Assembly (NCBI RefSeq): GCF_932274485.2
Contig: NC_065883.2
Location: forward strand, 68,119,210-68,183,209
From: Patella vulgata
Taxonomy: Eukaryota; Mollusca; Gastropoda; Patellidae
DNA: 64,000 nucleotides
Direction: 5' to 3'
Under the pieces are notes generated by a model. The model worked only from the letters and a program-made list of their open reading frames with translations. It was not told the origin of the DNA and did no database searches. Of the stretch, positions 43,831-56,400 are shown one piece after another. The number at the start of each line of letters is the position of its first letter. The first letter of the stretch is position 1. The position numbers and the translations under genes were made by a program.

Positions 43831-44016
43831 GGGCCCTTATTCACGAAAACTTAAACTAAGATACAATCGAAATTTTAAGAAATACTGCAATTCAATTGGC
43901 TGATCAATATGCAAATTGGATATATGCAAATTGATTTTACTGGTCAGCCAATCGAATTGCAGTATTTCTTAAAATTTCGATTGTATCTTAGTTTAAGTTT
44001 TCGTGAATAAGGGCCC
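43831..44016. mobile_element. Palindromic MITE, 186 bp
   Basis: The ends GGGCCCTTATTCACGAAAAC and its complement extend as an almost perfect inverted repeat of about 75 bp around a short centre. The transcript would form one long hairpin. A relative lies at 48085-48225. Confidence 0.88.
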
Positions 44017-44330
44017 TGTACGTATGTACTTAAAAGAACCCTATGTAGGGTTTTGATCGAACAAACAACATCAACAACATGGTCATCAAATGAGAAAGTA
44101 TATTATAATAATATCAAACATCTGACAAACAGATTACGAGTTATCAACAGTTCATGACACACATGATATATACGACAAACGGCGACAGACGACGAACGCT
44201 GTCTTCCCTAGTATTCCGCCATAGCTGTCCCACAGTGCAACGTTACACGTGCAGATTAACGTATTACCGTAAAGTAATTAAAGAGATGTACAATGCATAA
44301 CTGTATAAAGCAATGCCTACACCTTGCTAG
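44017..44330. other. Unique non-coding DNA
   Basis: Nothing was recognised. Confidence 0.35.
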
Positions 44331-44339
44331 TTCAAAATC

Positions 44340-44590
44340 AAAGACGCATGGACAGATAGACGCTGTCCGGGCAAAATTCTCCTTATGGGGGAAATTTTGC
44401 CCTAGCAGCGGCATTTTTTCATTGAATCCCACATGTGAATTCTTCTTTGATGTGCATGCCGATGTCTACGTGGTTTTTTTTTGTACCATCTACACAACTA
44501 GGCAGCGTTCTTTGTCAGACCCTCCGTCCTGCACTACCGACAGGAAGAAACCACGCCGCAAAACCCCGGTTAACTTTCTTGACTATCACT
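44340..44590 (-). mobile_element. Degraded SINE family B body
   Basis: GGGCAAAATTC, GATGTGCATGCCGATGT, ACAACTAGGCAGC and CAGACCCTCCGTCCTGCA appear in family B order. The tail is absent. Confidence 0.65.
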
Positions 44591-44599
44591 GTAATGAAT

Positions 44600-45170
44600 C
44601 AATTTGAATTAAAAAGCTCAAGTATGAAGACACATAATCCTAATATTAAGATTTTTATTATTTGCTACAAAAATATTTTGAATGTATCTTTTTATTTCTT
44701 TGAAAAGAGTTTTGAAGAATCAGTCTAGTGACAAAAATACACACGATGTTTACATCCTCAAATATAATAATGGGCACAAAAGTAAAAAATACAGTTTCGT
44801 ATTATTATTAACTTCATAAACATTGAAAGTTGTCTCAAAATTTCCAGTCGCTATCTCAATTACAATTATTACAAAATAATAACATCAAATATCAGTTCAT
44901 GCGACTCTGCTTCATAAATAATAGCCATGCATTCTACCGGAAGTAACTTGCGGCACATCTGCTTCGCGCATGCGATGTACAACATAATTCATCGTCCAAT
45001 GGTAGCTACTTTAGGGTCAGTTATCAATACCATATACGATCTATGTTGTCGTAATTTTCCCAGCGACGTCAAACAGTATGACGTATAAACATGATGTCAA
45101 CGAATTGGGCTAAATAGGCTTATTCGATCAATTGTCATAATCAAATCAAACTATAATCTGTTTATTAAAT
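44600..45170. other. Unique non-coding DNA
   Basis: AT-rich; nothing was recognised. Confidence 0.35.
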
Positions 45171-45175
45171 GAAAG

Positions 45176-45570
45176 GGAACGAGATGGGGTTAACGTTCTA
45201 CTCTGATGGGTTAATGAAGATGAACTTCTGTAAAAACTTCCATTTTCAATGACATGGTGAGAGCAGTTTTCACAGACCTCATCAAACGTAAGTTGTCGGA
45301 GAAAGATTTCGAAAATCTTCGTAAGTTGTCGGAGAAAGATGCATATTCGCGTTGTTGTCAAGGGGCTCAAAAATTACATATTTTGCGAAAAATGCACAGA
45401 CGATAAGCGGCTTTAATCGGACAGAGCTTCTCCAATAACGACTCTAAATAATACACCGTGTCAACATAATTCAACAGCTTTTTATGGAGCGGAATGTAAA
45501 AATGAAATGAAATGGGGTTTAACGTCCTACTGTTCTGCTCCTGGCCGGGCTAATGAAGACGGGAATGAAT
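45176..45570 (-). mobile_element. Two SINE family B tail fragments
   Basis: A weak one lies at 45176-45235 (GATGGGGTTAACGTTCTACT). A clean one lies at 45505-45565 (GAAATGGGGTTTAACGTCC then GGGCTAATGAAGACGGG), flanked by the direct repeat GAATGTAAAAA. Between them a 27-bp segment (GTAAGTTGTCGGAGAAAGAT) is duplicated near 45288. Confidence 0.7.
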
Positions 45571-45714
45571 GTAAAAAGAAATGAGAGTAAATTAAAAGTA
45601 ATAATGGAAATAGAGCAAAATACAAATTCAAACTTACTGCAATATTAAAGAAATAAGTCATATAAATTATCATTTTTCTATGTGTAAATAATTTAAATGA
45701 GAAGTGTTATATTA

Positions 45715-46050
45715 GCACAAGAATTATTAATTGAAGACTTAGTATTATGTCGTGCATTCCGCTCCATATAAGCTGACGTGAATCAATGAGGTTTGGCCCC
45801 TATAAAGGAATCTTTATGAAATTTTCAAACTTAGAAATTAGCAATTTTATAACTTAGAAATTAGCAATTTTATTAGCAAGCGCATTACTAGGTATACTTT
45901 TTACAATATCTATGTGGTTGTCTGGTAGTGCGGTTTCCCAGCACTTACTATTCGAATTATTTCGTGCATACCACTCCATATATTTTGACCTGAATCATAA
46001 AGGTTTGTCCGCTTTAAGGAATGTTTCTGAAATTGTCAAATTCATAAAAT
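45715..46050. repeat. Diverged duplication, about 200-bp spacing
   Basis: CATTCCGCTCCATAT and CATACCACTCCATAT, each followed by a TGAATCA-AGGTTTG pattern and a run to AATTAGCAATTTT- or AAATTCAT-like sequence. Two copies. Confidence 0.55.
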
Positions 46051-46059
46051 ATAATAAAT

Positions 46060-47760
46060 GCCATAGTATGAGATAAATATGTCAATTATAAGAGTATGAG
46101 ATAAATTATAATGCATGTTAAATATAATAGTATGAGCTAAATTATAATAATAATGTTAATTATAATAGTATGATATAAATTATAATACGTATTAATTACA
46201 AAATTTCGAGATAATTCATAATACATGTTGATTATAAAAGTATGAGATAAAATGTATGTTAAATATAAAAGTATGAGCTCAATTATAAATCATGTTAATT
46301 ATAATAGTATCAGATAAATGAGAAATCATGTTAATTATAATAGCATGAGCTAAATTATAATAATAATGTCAATTATAAGAGTATGAGATAAATTATAATA
46401 CGTGTTAATTATAAAAGTATGCGCTCAATTATAAATCATGTTAATTATAATATATAGTATCAGATAAATGAGAAATTATGTTAATTATAACAGCATGAGC
46501 TAAAGTATTATAATAATGTTAAAGATACATTATGGGAGATTGTAATAGAGAGTTGGCCATTCTTGATACAACAGTTCAAAAATAGATGATGAATGAAGAA
46601 TATATTGAAAATTTCAGTCAAATTACTTTATTCTGAACAAAGTTATCACCATTGTCATTTTTTACTAGAAATAGGAGTCAACTCTATCTTCACCGTCTCC
46701 GAGAATGGCCGATCGTTTGATTGACAGGCGTTAACTCCACCTACATAATCTCGATTATCAAGTAACGTTTTCAATGGCTCTGGTACCGTTAGCCTATTCG
46801 GTTTGAGACGGGGTTGCAATTCAATTCGTATTACATTTATTTTTACTACAAATTAAAAATGAGACCTTAATATATAGATAAGAAGCGAAAGTTTGAAAGG
46901 AATGGACCAAATCAATGAGGCAGCATTGTACATAATTATAGCCGACTTCTTGTTAGCCTGTGTGTACTCTTGTACTGTAAATGATAGGCCTACGTGACTC
47001 CCGAAGCAGACAAATAGGATATACAAAAGAGCGTATAATACCGACATTCAAACTCTCATTTTAACCACAACTAAACATAATATCAAGGCCGTATATCGAA
47101 CTTTAAATCAAATTGACTGACATGCGGCCTCGCTCAACAGCGGCATCGCTTCGTACGCTCGATCATTTAGCCTCGATCATCACTGCCTTTTATGGAAAAG
47201 TTCCGGGAGAATGACGTCAACGTAACGGTTAATCTCCGCTTACGACGCCATTTAAAAATTTAATCAATCAATGAAATCCTGTTTAAATCCAAGCCGAATC
47301 CAAGCCATCCGTGGGTCTACAAAAGTTGATTTTGGGCTTGTTGTGTAAATAAAGATCTAATATATAATTTCTATGACATCTGAAGCCTAAATAAAGACTT
47401 AAAATATGCTGATTTAGCTCTTGCATAATGCATGTTTAATTAAAAGAGTATGAGAAAAATTATAATACGCGTTAATTATACGAGTATGAGCTAAATTATA
47501 ATACGGGTTAATTATAAGAATATGAGATAAATTATAATCCGTGTTAATTATAAGAAAATGTTATAAATTATAATCCGTGTATGGGATAAATTATAAAACG
47601 TGTTAATTATAAGAGCATGGGATAAATTATAAATGATGTTAAATATAAGAGTATAAGATAAAATAGAATGCATGTTAAATATAAAAGTATAACATAAATT
47701 ATAATACATGTTAATAAGAGTATGAGCTATATTATAATGTATGTTAATTATAAGAGATGA
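46060..47760. repeat. AT-rich minisatellite split by a TTAA-ended element
   Basis: TGTTAATTATAA(A/T)AGTATGAG and ATAAATTATAAT recur with a period of about 35-40 bp at 46060-46515 and again at 47440-47760. The intervening 46519-47439 is unrelated and has its own inverted ends. Confidence 0.85.
46519..47439. mobile_element. TTAA-ended DNA element, about 920 bp
   Basis: The left end TTAAAGATACATTATGGGAG and the right end (complement) TTAAACATGCATTATGCAAG are imperfect inverted repeats sharing ends with 48655-49024. No transposase frame. It interrupts the AT-rich minisatellite, so it is younger than the array. Confidence 0.72.
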
Positions 47761-48084
47761 ATGTCGTGGGTGAAAACGTAATACACAATTACAATAAGTT
47801 ATATCACTTTCAAATTAAAAAGAAAACACTTAAAATGAAGGCATAATGACACGCCACACCAGTCCAGTAGTATGTTCATGCTTCATTTGTAACGGAATAA
47901 TTAACAAAAAAAAGGTGAGGGGAATAAATAAATACAGGTCTGTACAGGTAATATAAATATTTGATCAGATAAATCGTCAATATAACAAAATATGATGAAA
48001 TAACCCTTTACCTTGACTGCCTTAACCAACAAGATATAATGACATAACCCTTTACCTTGACTGCCTTAACCAACATTCTTGTAC

Positions 48085-48225
48085 TGGGGCCTGTTTCACG
48101 AAATTTTAACTAACATAAAATCCAAATCTTAGTAATTTGATTGGATAATATTAGACTGATTTTAGTGCTTAGCCAATCAAAATTGAAGTATCTACTAAAA
48201 TTTGGATTTTATCTTTAGTAGTTAG
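48085..48225. mobile_element. Partial palindromic MITE
   Basis: GGGGCCTGTTTCACGAAATTT, then AAAATCCAAATCTTAGTAATTT, is mirrored by AAATTTGGATTTTATCTTTAGTAG. The far end with the GGCCC word is missing, replaced by SINE B sequence. Confidence 0.7.
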
Positions 48226-48490
48226 TGGTGCTACGGTACATTCTTATTTTAAATTCCAAATGTCAAGGGATTTTTTTACGTCTACACCAATGTGTTCGGG
48301 GAACACCGTTTTCTGTCCCGATCCATGTCAGATCCTGAGTAAGACACCGGAGAAACAAGACGGTCAAATACCGGGGAACTTGCTCAGCGATCTCCAGGAT
48401 CGACCCCGAGGCCTCCTGGTTAGGGGGCTAACTCCTTACAAGGGGGAACCACACCGGTTCACCGGGCACACTAAGAACAGTCAAGGTATC
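48226..48490 (-). mobile_element. Diverged SINE family B, body and head
   Basis: CCAAATGTCAAGGGAT, ACACCAATGTG and, at the far end, a head-like part (GATCGACCCCGAGGCCTCCTGG then TTAGGGGGCTAA). The tail is missing, cut by the MITE to its left. Confidence 0.55.
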
Positions 48491-48654
48491 CGACCTGTAT
48501 CATTATATCTCATCATTGTGCAGACGATCAGGCTAATAAAATGGCAGTTATGGACGTATAATGGTGAATATTGAATGAATTTAAGGCAAGATATATTAAG
48601 GCATATCACATTACTATCACTATGTTAGGGGGATAAAAAGAATGCATCAGACTG

Positions 48655-49024
48655 TTAAAGATACATTATGTAAGATTTAGATAAAGTGCTCACAGTTCTC
48701 TCTATAATAGTTACAAATACATAATGAAAAGGGAATGTGTTGAAACTTTCAGTCAAATTACTCCATTCTGAGCGAACTTATTGCCGTTTAAAGAACAGTG
48801 CAATCTCGAATGGCATTGGTAACATTGCCAGGATAATAAACAAAATCTCGACTAAAGTGTCATTCGTGTTTAAATACGTTGAAAATCAAAAGCCCTTGGT
48901 GAGCTAGAGGGTTGATTATGGCTTGGCATGTGAATACATGTCTAAGTAATGATTTATATAACATTTGAGGCCAAACGAAAGATCTGCATTAGAAAGATTT
49001 AGATCTTACATAATGTATCTTTAA
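48655..49024. mobile_element. TTAA-ended MITE, 370 bp
   Basis: The ends TTAAAGATACATTATGTAAG and (complement) TTAAAGATACATTATGTAAG are perfect for about 22 bp. Either TTAA is the target duplication, as in piggyBac-type elements, or it belongs to the terminal repeat. Confidence 0.82.
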
Positions 49025-49029
49025 TGTTC

Positions 49030-49600
49030 ATTTGATACCGCTTCATTTTCATTAGAAAGTCTTTTTTAAGCAGATATTTAATGTATATTGCCGGTACCAA
49101 TCTCTACTTCAATCGGTAACAATAATTGATTAACTTTTCTTTGGATCATCTCCGGAATATTCAAATCTTTGTTACGGATGGATCGGCGGATGGAACCATT
49201 GTCCATGAAAGGATCTTTTGACACGAAAAGCTTCGATTGGGGTTATATTCTTTGTTGACAGCCACATCTCCATATTCGATTGGGGTTACCGAAATTCCCA
49301 CGCCTCACACAACAAAATTGATGGTGATTTTGGTCCAACCCCCACCTGACTAGCTATACGAGATCACTGGATAAGTCTTGTTTATGTTCGTAGATCTCGT
49401 GGTTGGGCTATTGCCAGAATAAGTCCAGGTCTCTTTCAACCAGCACACTATGTCGAATACTGAGTCTGGTCCCAAAAAAACACACTTTCGGTTGGTTATT
49501 AATGCCTGGTTGAACAATGAACACGGCCCAGCTATGGCAGGTGTGGCGCCAGGCAGGGTAAGCTTACTCTTCCGGACACCTGTTACCACTGTTTGTCGTG
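49030..49600. other. Non-coding DNA downstream of the receptor gene
   Basis: No exon was recognised. Open frames on both strands around 49350-49670 lack domains and splice context. Confidence 0.4.
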
Positions 49601-49602
49601 TA

Positions 49603-49740
49603 TTTTGTACACGAGGAGCAGTCCATTTGCTGATTACACTATTTTGCTTGAATACACTACTTTGCCTATAACGTTTTTTAGGACTTCGAATTCTGTCTTA
49701 TGGTTTGGATTGTTCGTACTAGGTTTTATTTTATTGTAAT
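49603..49740 (+). mobile_element. 5'-truncated LINE 3' end (uninterrupted copy)
   Basis: TATTTTGTACACGAGGAGC, TGATTACACTATTTTGC, then TATGGTTTGGATTGTTCGT and a T-rich end. It matches the 3' region of the minus-strand LINE (27534-27650 plus 19313-19373) but without the Penelope-like insert. Confidence 0.82.
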
Positions 49741-50267
49741 AACAACCCGACTGTCTAGGCGACCATATTGGTTTCAATATTATTGACTGGGTTACAAAAT
49801 CAAAAACAGTTAGACTGATTACCAGCCTACTTTGTACCAAACACTGAGTAGTATTTTGTTTGCTAAATGTATAATCCACACGGCTGTATCAGGACACGGG
49901 TTATGGGACTTAATTAGTAGGCCTTCGGTCGACTGGTCAATCAACTTTTTATCTTTTTTTTCTAGTTAGACTTAGTTGAGGTCATCCCTTCTGTTATGTA
50001 AGCCAGATTTATTGCTTTGGTTAGCCCACTTTGATTTGTTATGCGATAGCTGATTTGTCATTAATATGGTTCATTTACCCAATCGTAGGCAATCTGACAC
50101 AAAGACAAAGGAATCCAGGAACTGCAAAGAATATCATTTATAAAACGCATCAAACTAGCCGGGGAGTTAAAACTCGGTTAATCCATGGCTAAGGACAGCA
50201 AACTCCTTAAATTCGAAGTAATGGCGCGTTGAAAGTGGCAAATGGCTATCATTCAATTAAATATAAA

Positions 50268-50384
50268 TTACGATTCACTATGATTGCTTTCGTCAGGTTT
50301 AAATGATGTGGCAGGAACTTCTAATAGTGGGGAAACTTTCGATGAATATTTCGATGTTTTAATAGAATCGGAACGAGTAGCAAT
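50268..50384 (-). CDS. Receptor terminal exon (C-terminal tail)
   Basis: A strong acceptor (TTTCATGTTGTATTTTTCAG) precedes 38 codons, IATRSDSIKTSKYSSKVSPL then LEVPATSFKPDESNHSES and TAA at 50268-50270. It is entered in phase 0, which fits the preceding exon. It is Ser/Lys-rich like a cytoplasmic tail. Another exon could lie in the 3.3-kb intron, so the assignment is probable, not proven. Possible polyadenylation signals (TTTATT on the plus strand) lie near 50007 and 49730. Confidence 0.6.
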   Translation of the reverse strand: MATRSDSIKTSKYSSKVSPLLEVPATSFKPDESNHSES

Positions 50385-53300
50385 CTGAAAAATACAACAT
50401 GAAAGTAAGGCAATAATAATCCCAAATAACCCCTGGTATTTATTCCTGATTCGAACCTAGAACCTCAATCGTTCGACTACCGAGTCAAAGGCTGTTGGGT
50501 TTTTTTTATCATAACGTCAACGCTGCGCAGGAAAGAGGGTTGCGTTCGGTTTGAATAGTCATGTCACGGTGTCATTAACGTTTTCTTGAACTACTGACCA
50601 TCAGGTTCAAAGGTCACGAAGATTCTGGTCTTTATATTACGCCATGGTTTGTCCGATTAATCGCCATTTTCTCTCAAGTCGGAACAGTCACTCATACAAA
50701 TGACCAATTCTTCAGGTACATTTAAAGACCTTTTTTTGAATGTGTTATATCGTTTGAAGTACTTCGTTCGTTCCTGAAGTTTTAGGTCCACGTCCACCAA
50801 GGGTGATATCGTAAACAAATTTTGAAGTACTATTTGTGTCATGTTTTTTGTAGAGAACAGCTGATCGATGTCAGCTAGAATTTGACCTTCAACATGTATA
50901 TAACTTTCTAAGCTACAGGGGCCATAGAAATTACCTTGTGTTTTGTCATTTTTATTTGAAATTGCTATATAGGTGGGGGACCTAGAACAAACTACAAAAG
51001 AAATCATTTCTTTGGCAACTGTTCAGGTATGGTCTCTAGTGCTCCCATAACAGAAGGGGCCATTATCAGTCTTGGGAAAATTTGCATAATTAACATAATT
51101 CTAAGATGGCCGCCAGTGGACCAGAAAATCGATGAAATCTCCGAAACGGTTGGCTTTGGTGCAACTAAATATACCGACCTATAGGAAATCGATACTCGCG
51201 AGTTCAAAAATACCGACATGTTTTTCCTATGACCTTATCGTAACCAAAGCCCTATATAGGGAAAGTTACGACAACTCATTTTCAGGCGCCATTTTGGGTT
51301 CCAACTATGACGCCAGAAAAAACATGGTGTCATGACGTCATACAGCTTTACTTAACATTACAAAACGTTTTATTTACTTCATGCAGTATTATATAGGTGG
51401 AGAGAGATAACGTTTTACCTTAAACAAATTGCACCGATGCAGTTTGGTTCAATGATAAATATGTCAGACAAAATCATACTCAAAATCGGCCTAATTCGAC
51501 CAAGGCAAAATGACGTAATCAACATAATTCAAAATGGCGGTCTTCAGGAATTTTCGGAGAGCAATACCTCGTAATCAGTGTGTTTCAGTGGTGGAAGGAC
51601 AAATAATTTTTTAAATTCCTCAAACACAGAGCGATTATGCAAGGGAAATGTGCCGAAAAATCGAATTTGACAAATATCAATTTAAAAAATGTATTTTTGA
51701 TATGGTGCCGGGCCCTTTTTTCAAAATGGCTGCCAAATTTGGTAATATAATGCAATTAAAGGGCAGCGATAATCTCGTAAGATATGACTTTTGCTATGTC
51801 TTTTATAAGGTTTTCGATGTCCGAATTTAAAGATAAATTTCTAAAATCCAAAATGGCAGCAAGACAAATCGGCAGATGTTAATTGAATCGTCATTTTTTC
51901 CTGTTGGATATTACTTGTAACATGTCATTTACACGGTTCTCGATGTCGCCGGGTTCAATACTGATCTCAAAAATGAATCCATGATGGTAGAAATTCAAAA
52001 TGGCCGGCAAAATTTAATCCAAAATTGCGGACTTTGGTTATATATCTTATATATGTGTTGGGTTCAACTCTGATCTCAAAAATAAATTTCGAGAATTCTT
52101 GACGGTAGAAATTCAAAATGGCCGGCAAAATGAAATCTAAATTGGTGGAATTTTAATTAACCGTCATATTTGTTCCGTTGGATATGTCTTGCTATATGTC
52201 TTATCTATGGGTCTGGTGGTTTTTAGAGTTACAGAATTCAATATTGGGTTCAAAATTTAATTTCCAATAGGATTGTCACACACAAAATGTGTTTAAGCTA
52301 GAAACATCAGTTCAAATTACAGAAAACATTTTTTATGGTCAGTTTTATAAAAGCAAGGAGAGGAGAGAACCTCACGGGACCTCCAATAGAGTGGGAACCA
52401 TAGTTTTCTAAATAGGAGGTCGATCATCAAATGAATATGCCAAAAATGACATAGGTTCTCTTAACTGAATATTTTGTTAACACGCTTTAAATATCTGGAT
52501 GCAATAGACATGGTGTAGAAAATTCAAGGTACATTAAAATATTGGCAAATTATGACTTGTTTGTGGTATAGGACGGGATTTATTGTTTTGATTATAATCA
52601 CAATTATACACAATAAATTATACCTCTCCCCCTATTGAGAATTGTAATTAAAGAATGTAATAATATCTTAGTTTATATTATGTCTTTCAATCTACCTTGC
52701 GGGTATGTGCAACCGTATGACACCTTAAATTTATTAATATGATTATGTCTACAAAGATCCAATTATAGTCTTTAATAACACACTGTTAACCAGCCATTGG
52801 AGATTTAATGACAATAAATCATATAGTTTATTCAGTTCGACGTAAGATTTAAATTGAATAGATACGGTTGGTTAACTTGAGTGTGTTGCATATATATCTC
52901 CTTTCAGTTGAATCATATATCATTTGTTATGTTCATATTGCCTAACGTATTTGTCAACATCAAGGTGAGCTTGTTCCATTTGCCTATTCAGATTTGTTCA
53001 GATGGACGTAGTACTAAAATGGCATTTTATCTCGTAAGATTTGACTTTTACTATGTCTTTTAAATGGATGTCGATGTCTTTGAATTAAAGGTCACCGTCG
53101 AGTGCAGAAGTCGTGAAACACGCTTTCGGGGGATTCGTTGGGGTCTGTCTCTCCCACAAAATTGATGAAAATTACAAGCCGGAAAACGCGTTCTCTTGCT
53201 ACGTAGTTCAGGACGGGAATACAGCAGCCTGAAAGTGGTCCATTATAATGAAGACATCTGAACTCCAATCAACGCGCAAGCGAATTATTGAAATAAAGTT

Positions 53301-53446
53301 GAACCGTGTGTTAGTTCCGAAATGACCTAGTTTTTGTCGAGTGGACGTTAACCCCCCACCCCCTCTACGTCAATTAGGAGGGTTATCGTCTTCCAAATCT
53401 CAACTAATAAAATTGCTTATCGATCTGCTTACTCGGAGCTGAACAT

Positions 53447-53488
<42 letters not shown>

Positions 53489-56400
53489 CCAACAAACCAC
53501 AATTATACAGGCCAAACAAGGGAGACAATAATAACCCCCGAACAACCAAGTGAGATAATAAAGGCAGACAGAACAAGGGATATAATAAAGTTAGAACACC
53601 CAGTGAAGATAATAAAGATAGAACAATCACGGGAGTTAATATACTGACCATCTCTAAAGAAATGTCATCTGTCTGTACAGCCGTACTTCTAACATCTGAC
53701 CTGAGTTTGCTGACTGTAGTAGGTAGGTGTTGTTTTACACGACCAGTTATCGTGGTGACCCCAGCCTCGCCCTCTGATCCACTTCCTTTATACAACGCCC
53801 AAAACTAAACAAAAAATAATAACAAAAAATAATAACAAATAATAATAACAAATAATAATAATAATGTGATGGAGGGTGTCAGATACTATTTTGCACACAA
53901 AAGTAATCGAAGACCATGTTCCGTAAAAGTAACCGAAGACCATGTAATACAATAGAATAGACGAGGACACTAATGATGCAACCTTACGCACAGACAAAGA
54001 CCATGGACGGACGACCAGGGAACAGTTTATAACCTTACCTATAGACGGAACATCACGAAACAGTTGATAATCTTACGCACAGACCGAGGCCACGGGACAT
54101 TTAATAATCTTATCCACAGATGCACCACAACGGAACAGTTGATAATCTTGCCTACAGATGGGCGACCACGGAACAGTTAATAATATCACCCACAGACAGG
54201 CTACCGCGGAACCGTTGATAATCTTACCTACGGATGGACCACCACGGAACAGTTTATAACATTACCCACAGATGGACCACCACGGGACAGTTAATAATAT
54301 TATCCACAGAGGGGCTACCACAGAACAGTTAATAATATTACCCACAGATGGGCTACCACGGAACAGGTGAAGATCTTACCCACAGACGCATTACCAAGGG
54401 ACGGTTGATAACCTTACCCACAGACGTACTACCATGGAACGGTCGATGATTACCCACAGCTGGGCTACCACGGAACGGTTGATAAACTTACCCACAGACA
54501 ACGGTTCGGGAACAGTTGATAATCTTACCCACAGACGAGCTACCACGGAACGGTTAATAATATTACCCAAAGACGGATTACCACGGAACAGTTGATGATA
54601 TTACCCACAGATGTTCTACTACGGAACAGTTGATAATCTTACCTTAGGAGCGAATATAAGTACCATGCTAATTGTAATTAACACCTGGTGTTGGGCCAAT
54701 AATAGTAGATATAATACATCCGGTCCATTAGATACAGCCATAAACTGTCTAAAATATACAGAAATATTTCTCATATATACACAAATCACTGTCTAAAATA
54801 TGCAGAAAATAACTTAAAATATACACTGTTTAAAATATACACAAAGTTATGTCTAAAATATGCACACAACACTGTCGTAAAATATACAAATATACACTGT
54901 CTAAAATATACAAATATGTCTCAAATATACACAAATCACTGTCTAAAATATGCAGAAAATGTCTTAAAATATACACTGTTTAAAATATACACAAAATTAT
55001 GTCTAAAATATGCACACAACACTGTCGTAAAATACACAAATATACACTGTCTAAAATATACAAATATACATATATATTTTATAAATTGTAAATCAAAATA
55101 TATAGAAAGCGATCAAGTATTGCTTTGGCGAGACATTAAACCTCATTGCATTCCATCATGCACAACACCAATCATAACTCGTAACAGAATCTACTTGATA
55201 TTAGTAAAGAGTAAGCGCGAATTAAACAAGCACGACCTACAACCGATTCATGATGTCATCAGCACCATCTGTTATTAGTAACATCACACATAAAAAATTG
55301 AAGTCCATCAATCGATGCGCAATTATTTAAAGACAAATAAAAAAGGAACCGTCGGTTCATAAAAACAATCAAGGCGAAAGTATATTGACCACGCAAGGTG
55401 AATGTATAATAACCAAGCAAGGTGAATGTATAATGACCAAGCATTGCGAATGTATAATAACCAAGCCAGGTAATTGTATAATAACCAAGCATGGCGAATG
55501 CATAATAAATAAGCACGGCGAATGTATAATAACCAAGCAAGGTGAATATATAATAACCAAGCAAGGCGAATGTATAATGGCAAATATTATTTTAGACAAC
55601 TCATAATGCCGTCGTTCTAATTTCACGATGCACAAAACAATATCAACTGGAGTCAAAATGCCAAAAGTTAGAAAAACAAATACTGCATAAAATTACTTAC
55701 GTTAAGATGATAATAAAACTTCCTAGAATAATGGCGTTATAAACAGCCCATGTGATGTGTTTACTCTCGTTAAAATGAGCAGGTGCTTTACGAACAGTAA
55801 AACATAGATATACTCCAAATAACAATAACAATGCTTCTCCTACAATATTAAAGCGAAAGAACACAATAACAAAAACAAAAGAACACAATAACAAGAACAA
55901 AATAGTTATCCTACATAAGCAAAATAACAATAATAATCGTCCTATACAATTTTAAAAAATAACAATAAATATACTTCTATAAAATAAACAAAATAACAAT
56001 TATAATGCTTCTCCTATAATATACAAGCCAACAGTGAGGCTGATGTCCCCCGCCGAAATTCCAAAATAAAAAGATGACACATATTAATTAATCGCACATT
56101 TATTTTTTTCAAAAAAATCGAGCTATCAAACCATACACTCAGTTTCACCAATCTCTATCAGATAGAACCAAGATTATCTTGTCCCAAACCATCGACAAAT
56201 GAAATCGATTAGCTCTGCTTATCGTCAGCTCGAAATGTTAATCATTGAACTCAGTCAAGACATTCCCCTAATGAACATCTACATCAAGTTTAAACATTCA
56301 CCTAATGAACATCTACATGAAGTTTAAACATTCACTAATAGACACCTACACCAAGTTTGAACATTCTACCTCAATGAGAAGGAGAGTTATTGTGTTCCAA

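Larger units (their letters stand above)
50385..53648 (-). other. Last intron, filled with interspersed repeats
   Basis: 51225-52160 is a diverged relative of the 3-kb inverted repeat (GCACTAATTCGACC, GTGCCGAAAAATCGAATTTG). 52268-52540 and 52800-52870 match 17.4-17.7 and 19.2 kb. 53268-53368 is a SINE A tail and 53449-53484 a (CT)n run. A 116-codon minus-strand frame at 50657-51007 lacks splice support. Confidence 0.6.

Noticed and set aside
50657-51007. 116-codon minus-strand frame in the last receptor intron
   Set aside because: No domain and no splice sites joining it in phase. It borders repeat DNA. Kept only as a possible missed exon.
53955-54642. Regular short repeats resembling a CRISPR array
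   Set aside because: Units are contiguous and diverged with no unique spacers, and the host is an animal. This is a minisatellite.
55323-55656. Several overlapping open frames on both strands
   Set aside because: They are by-products of a 24-bp repeat (multiple of three) and repeat the same short peptide in each frame.
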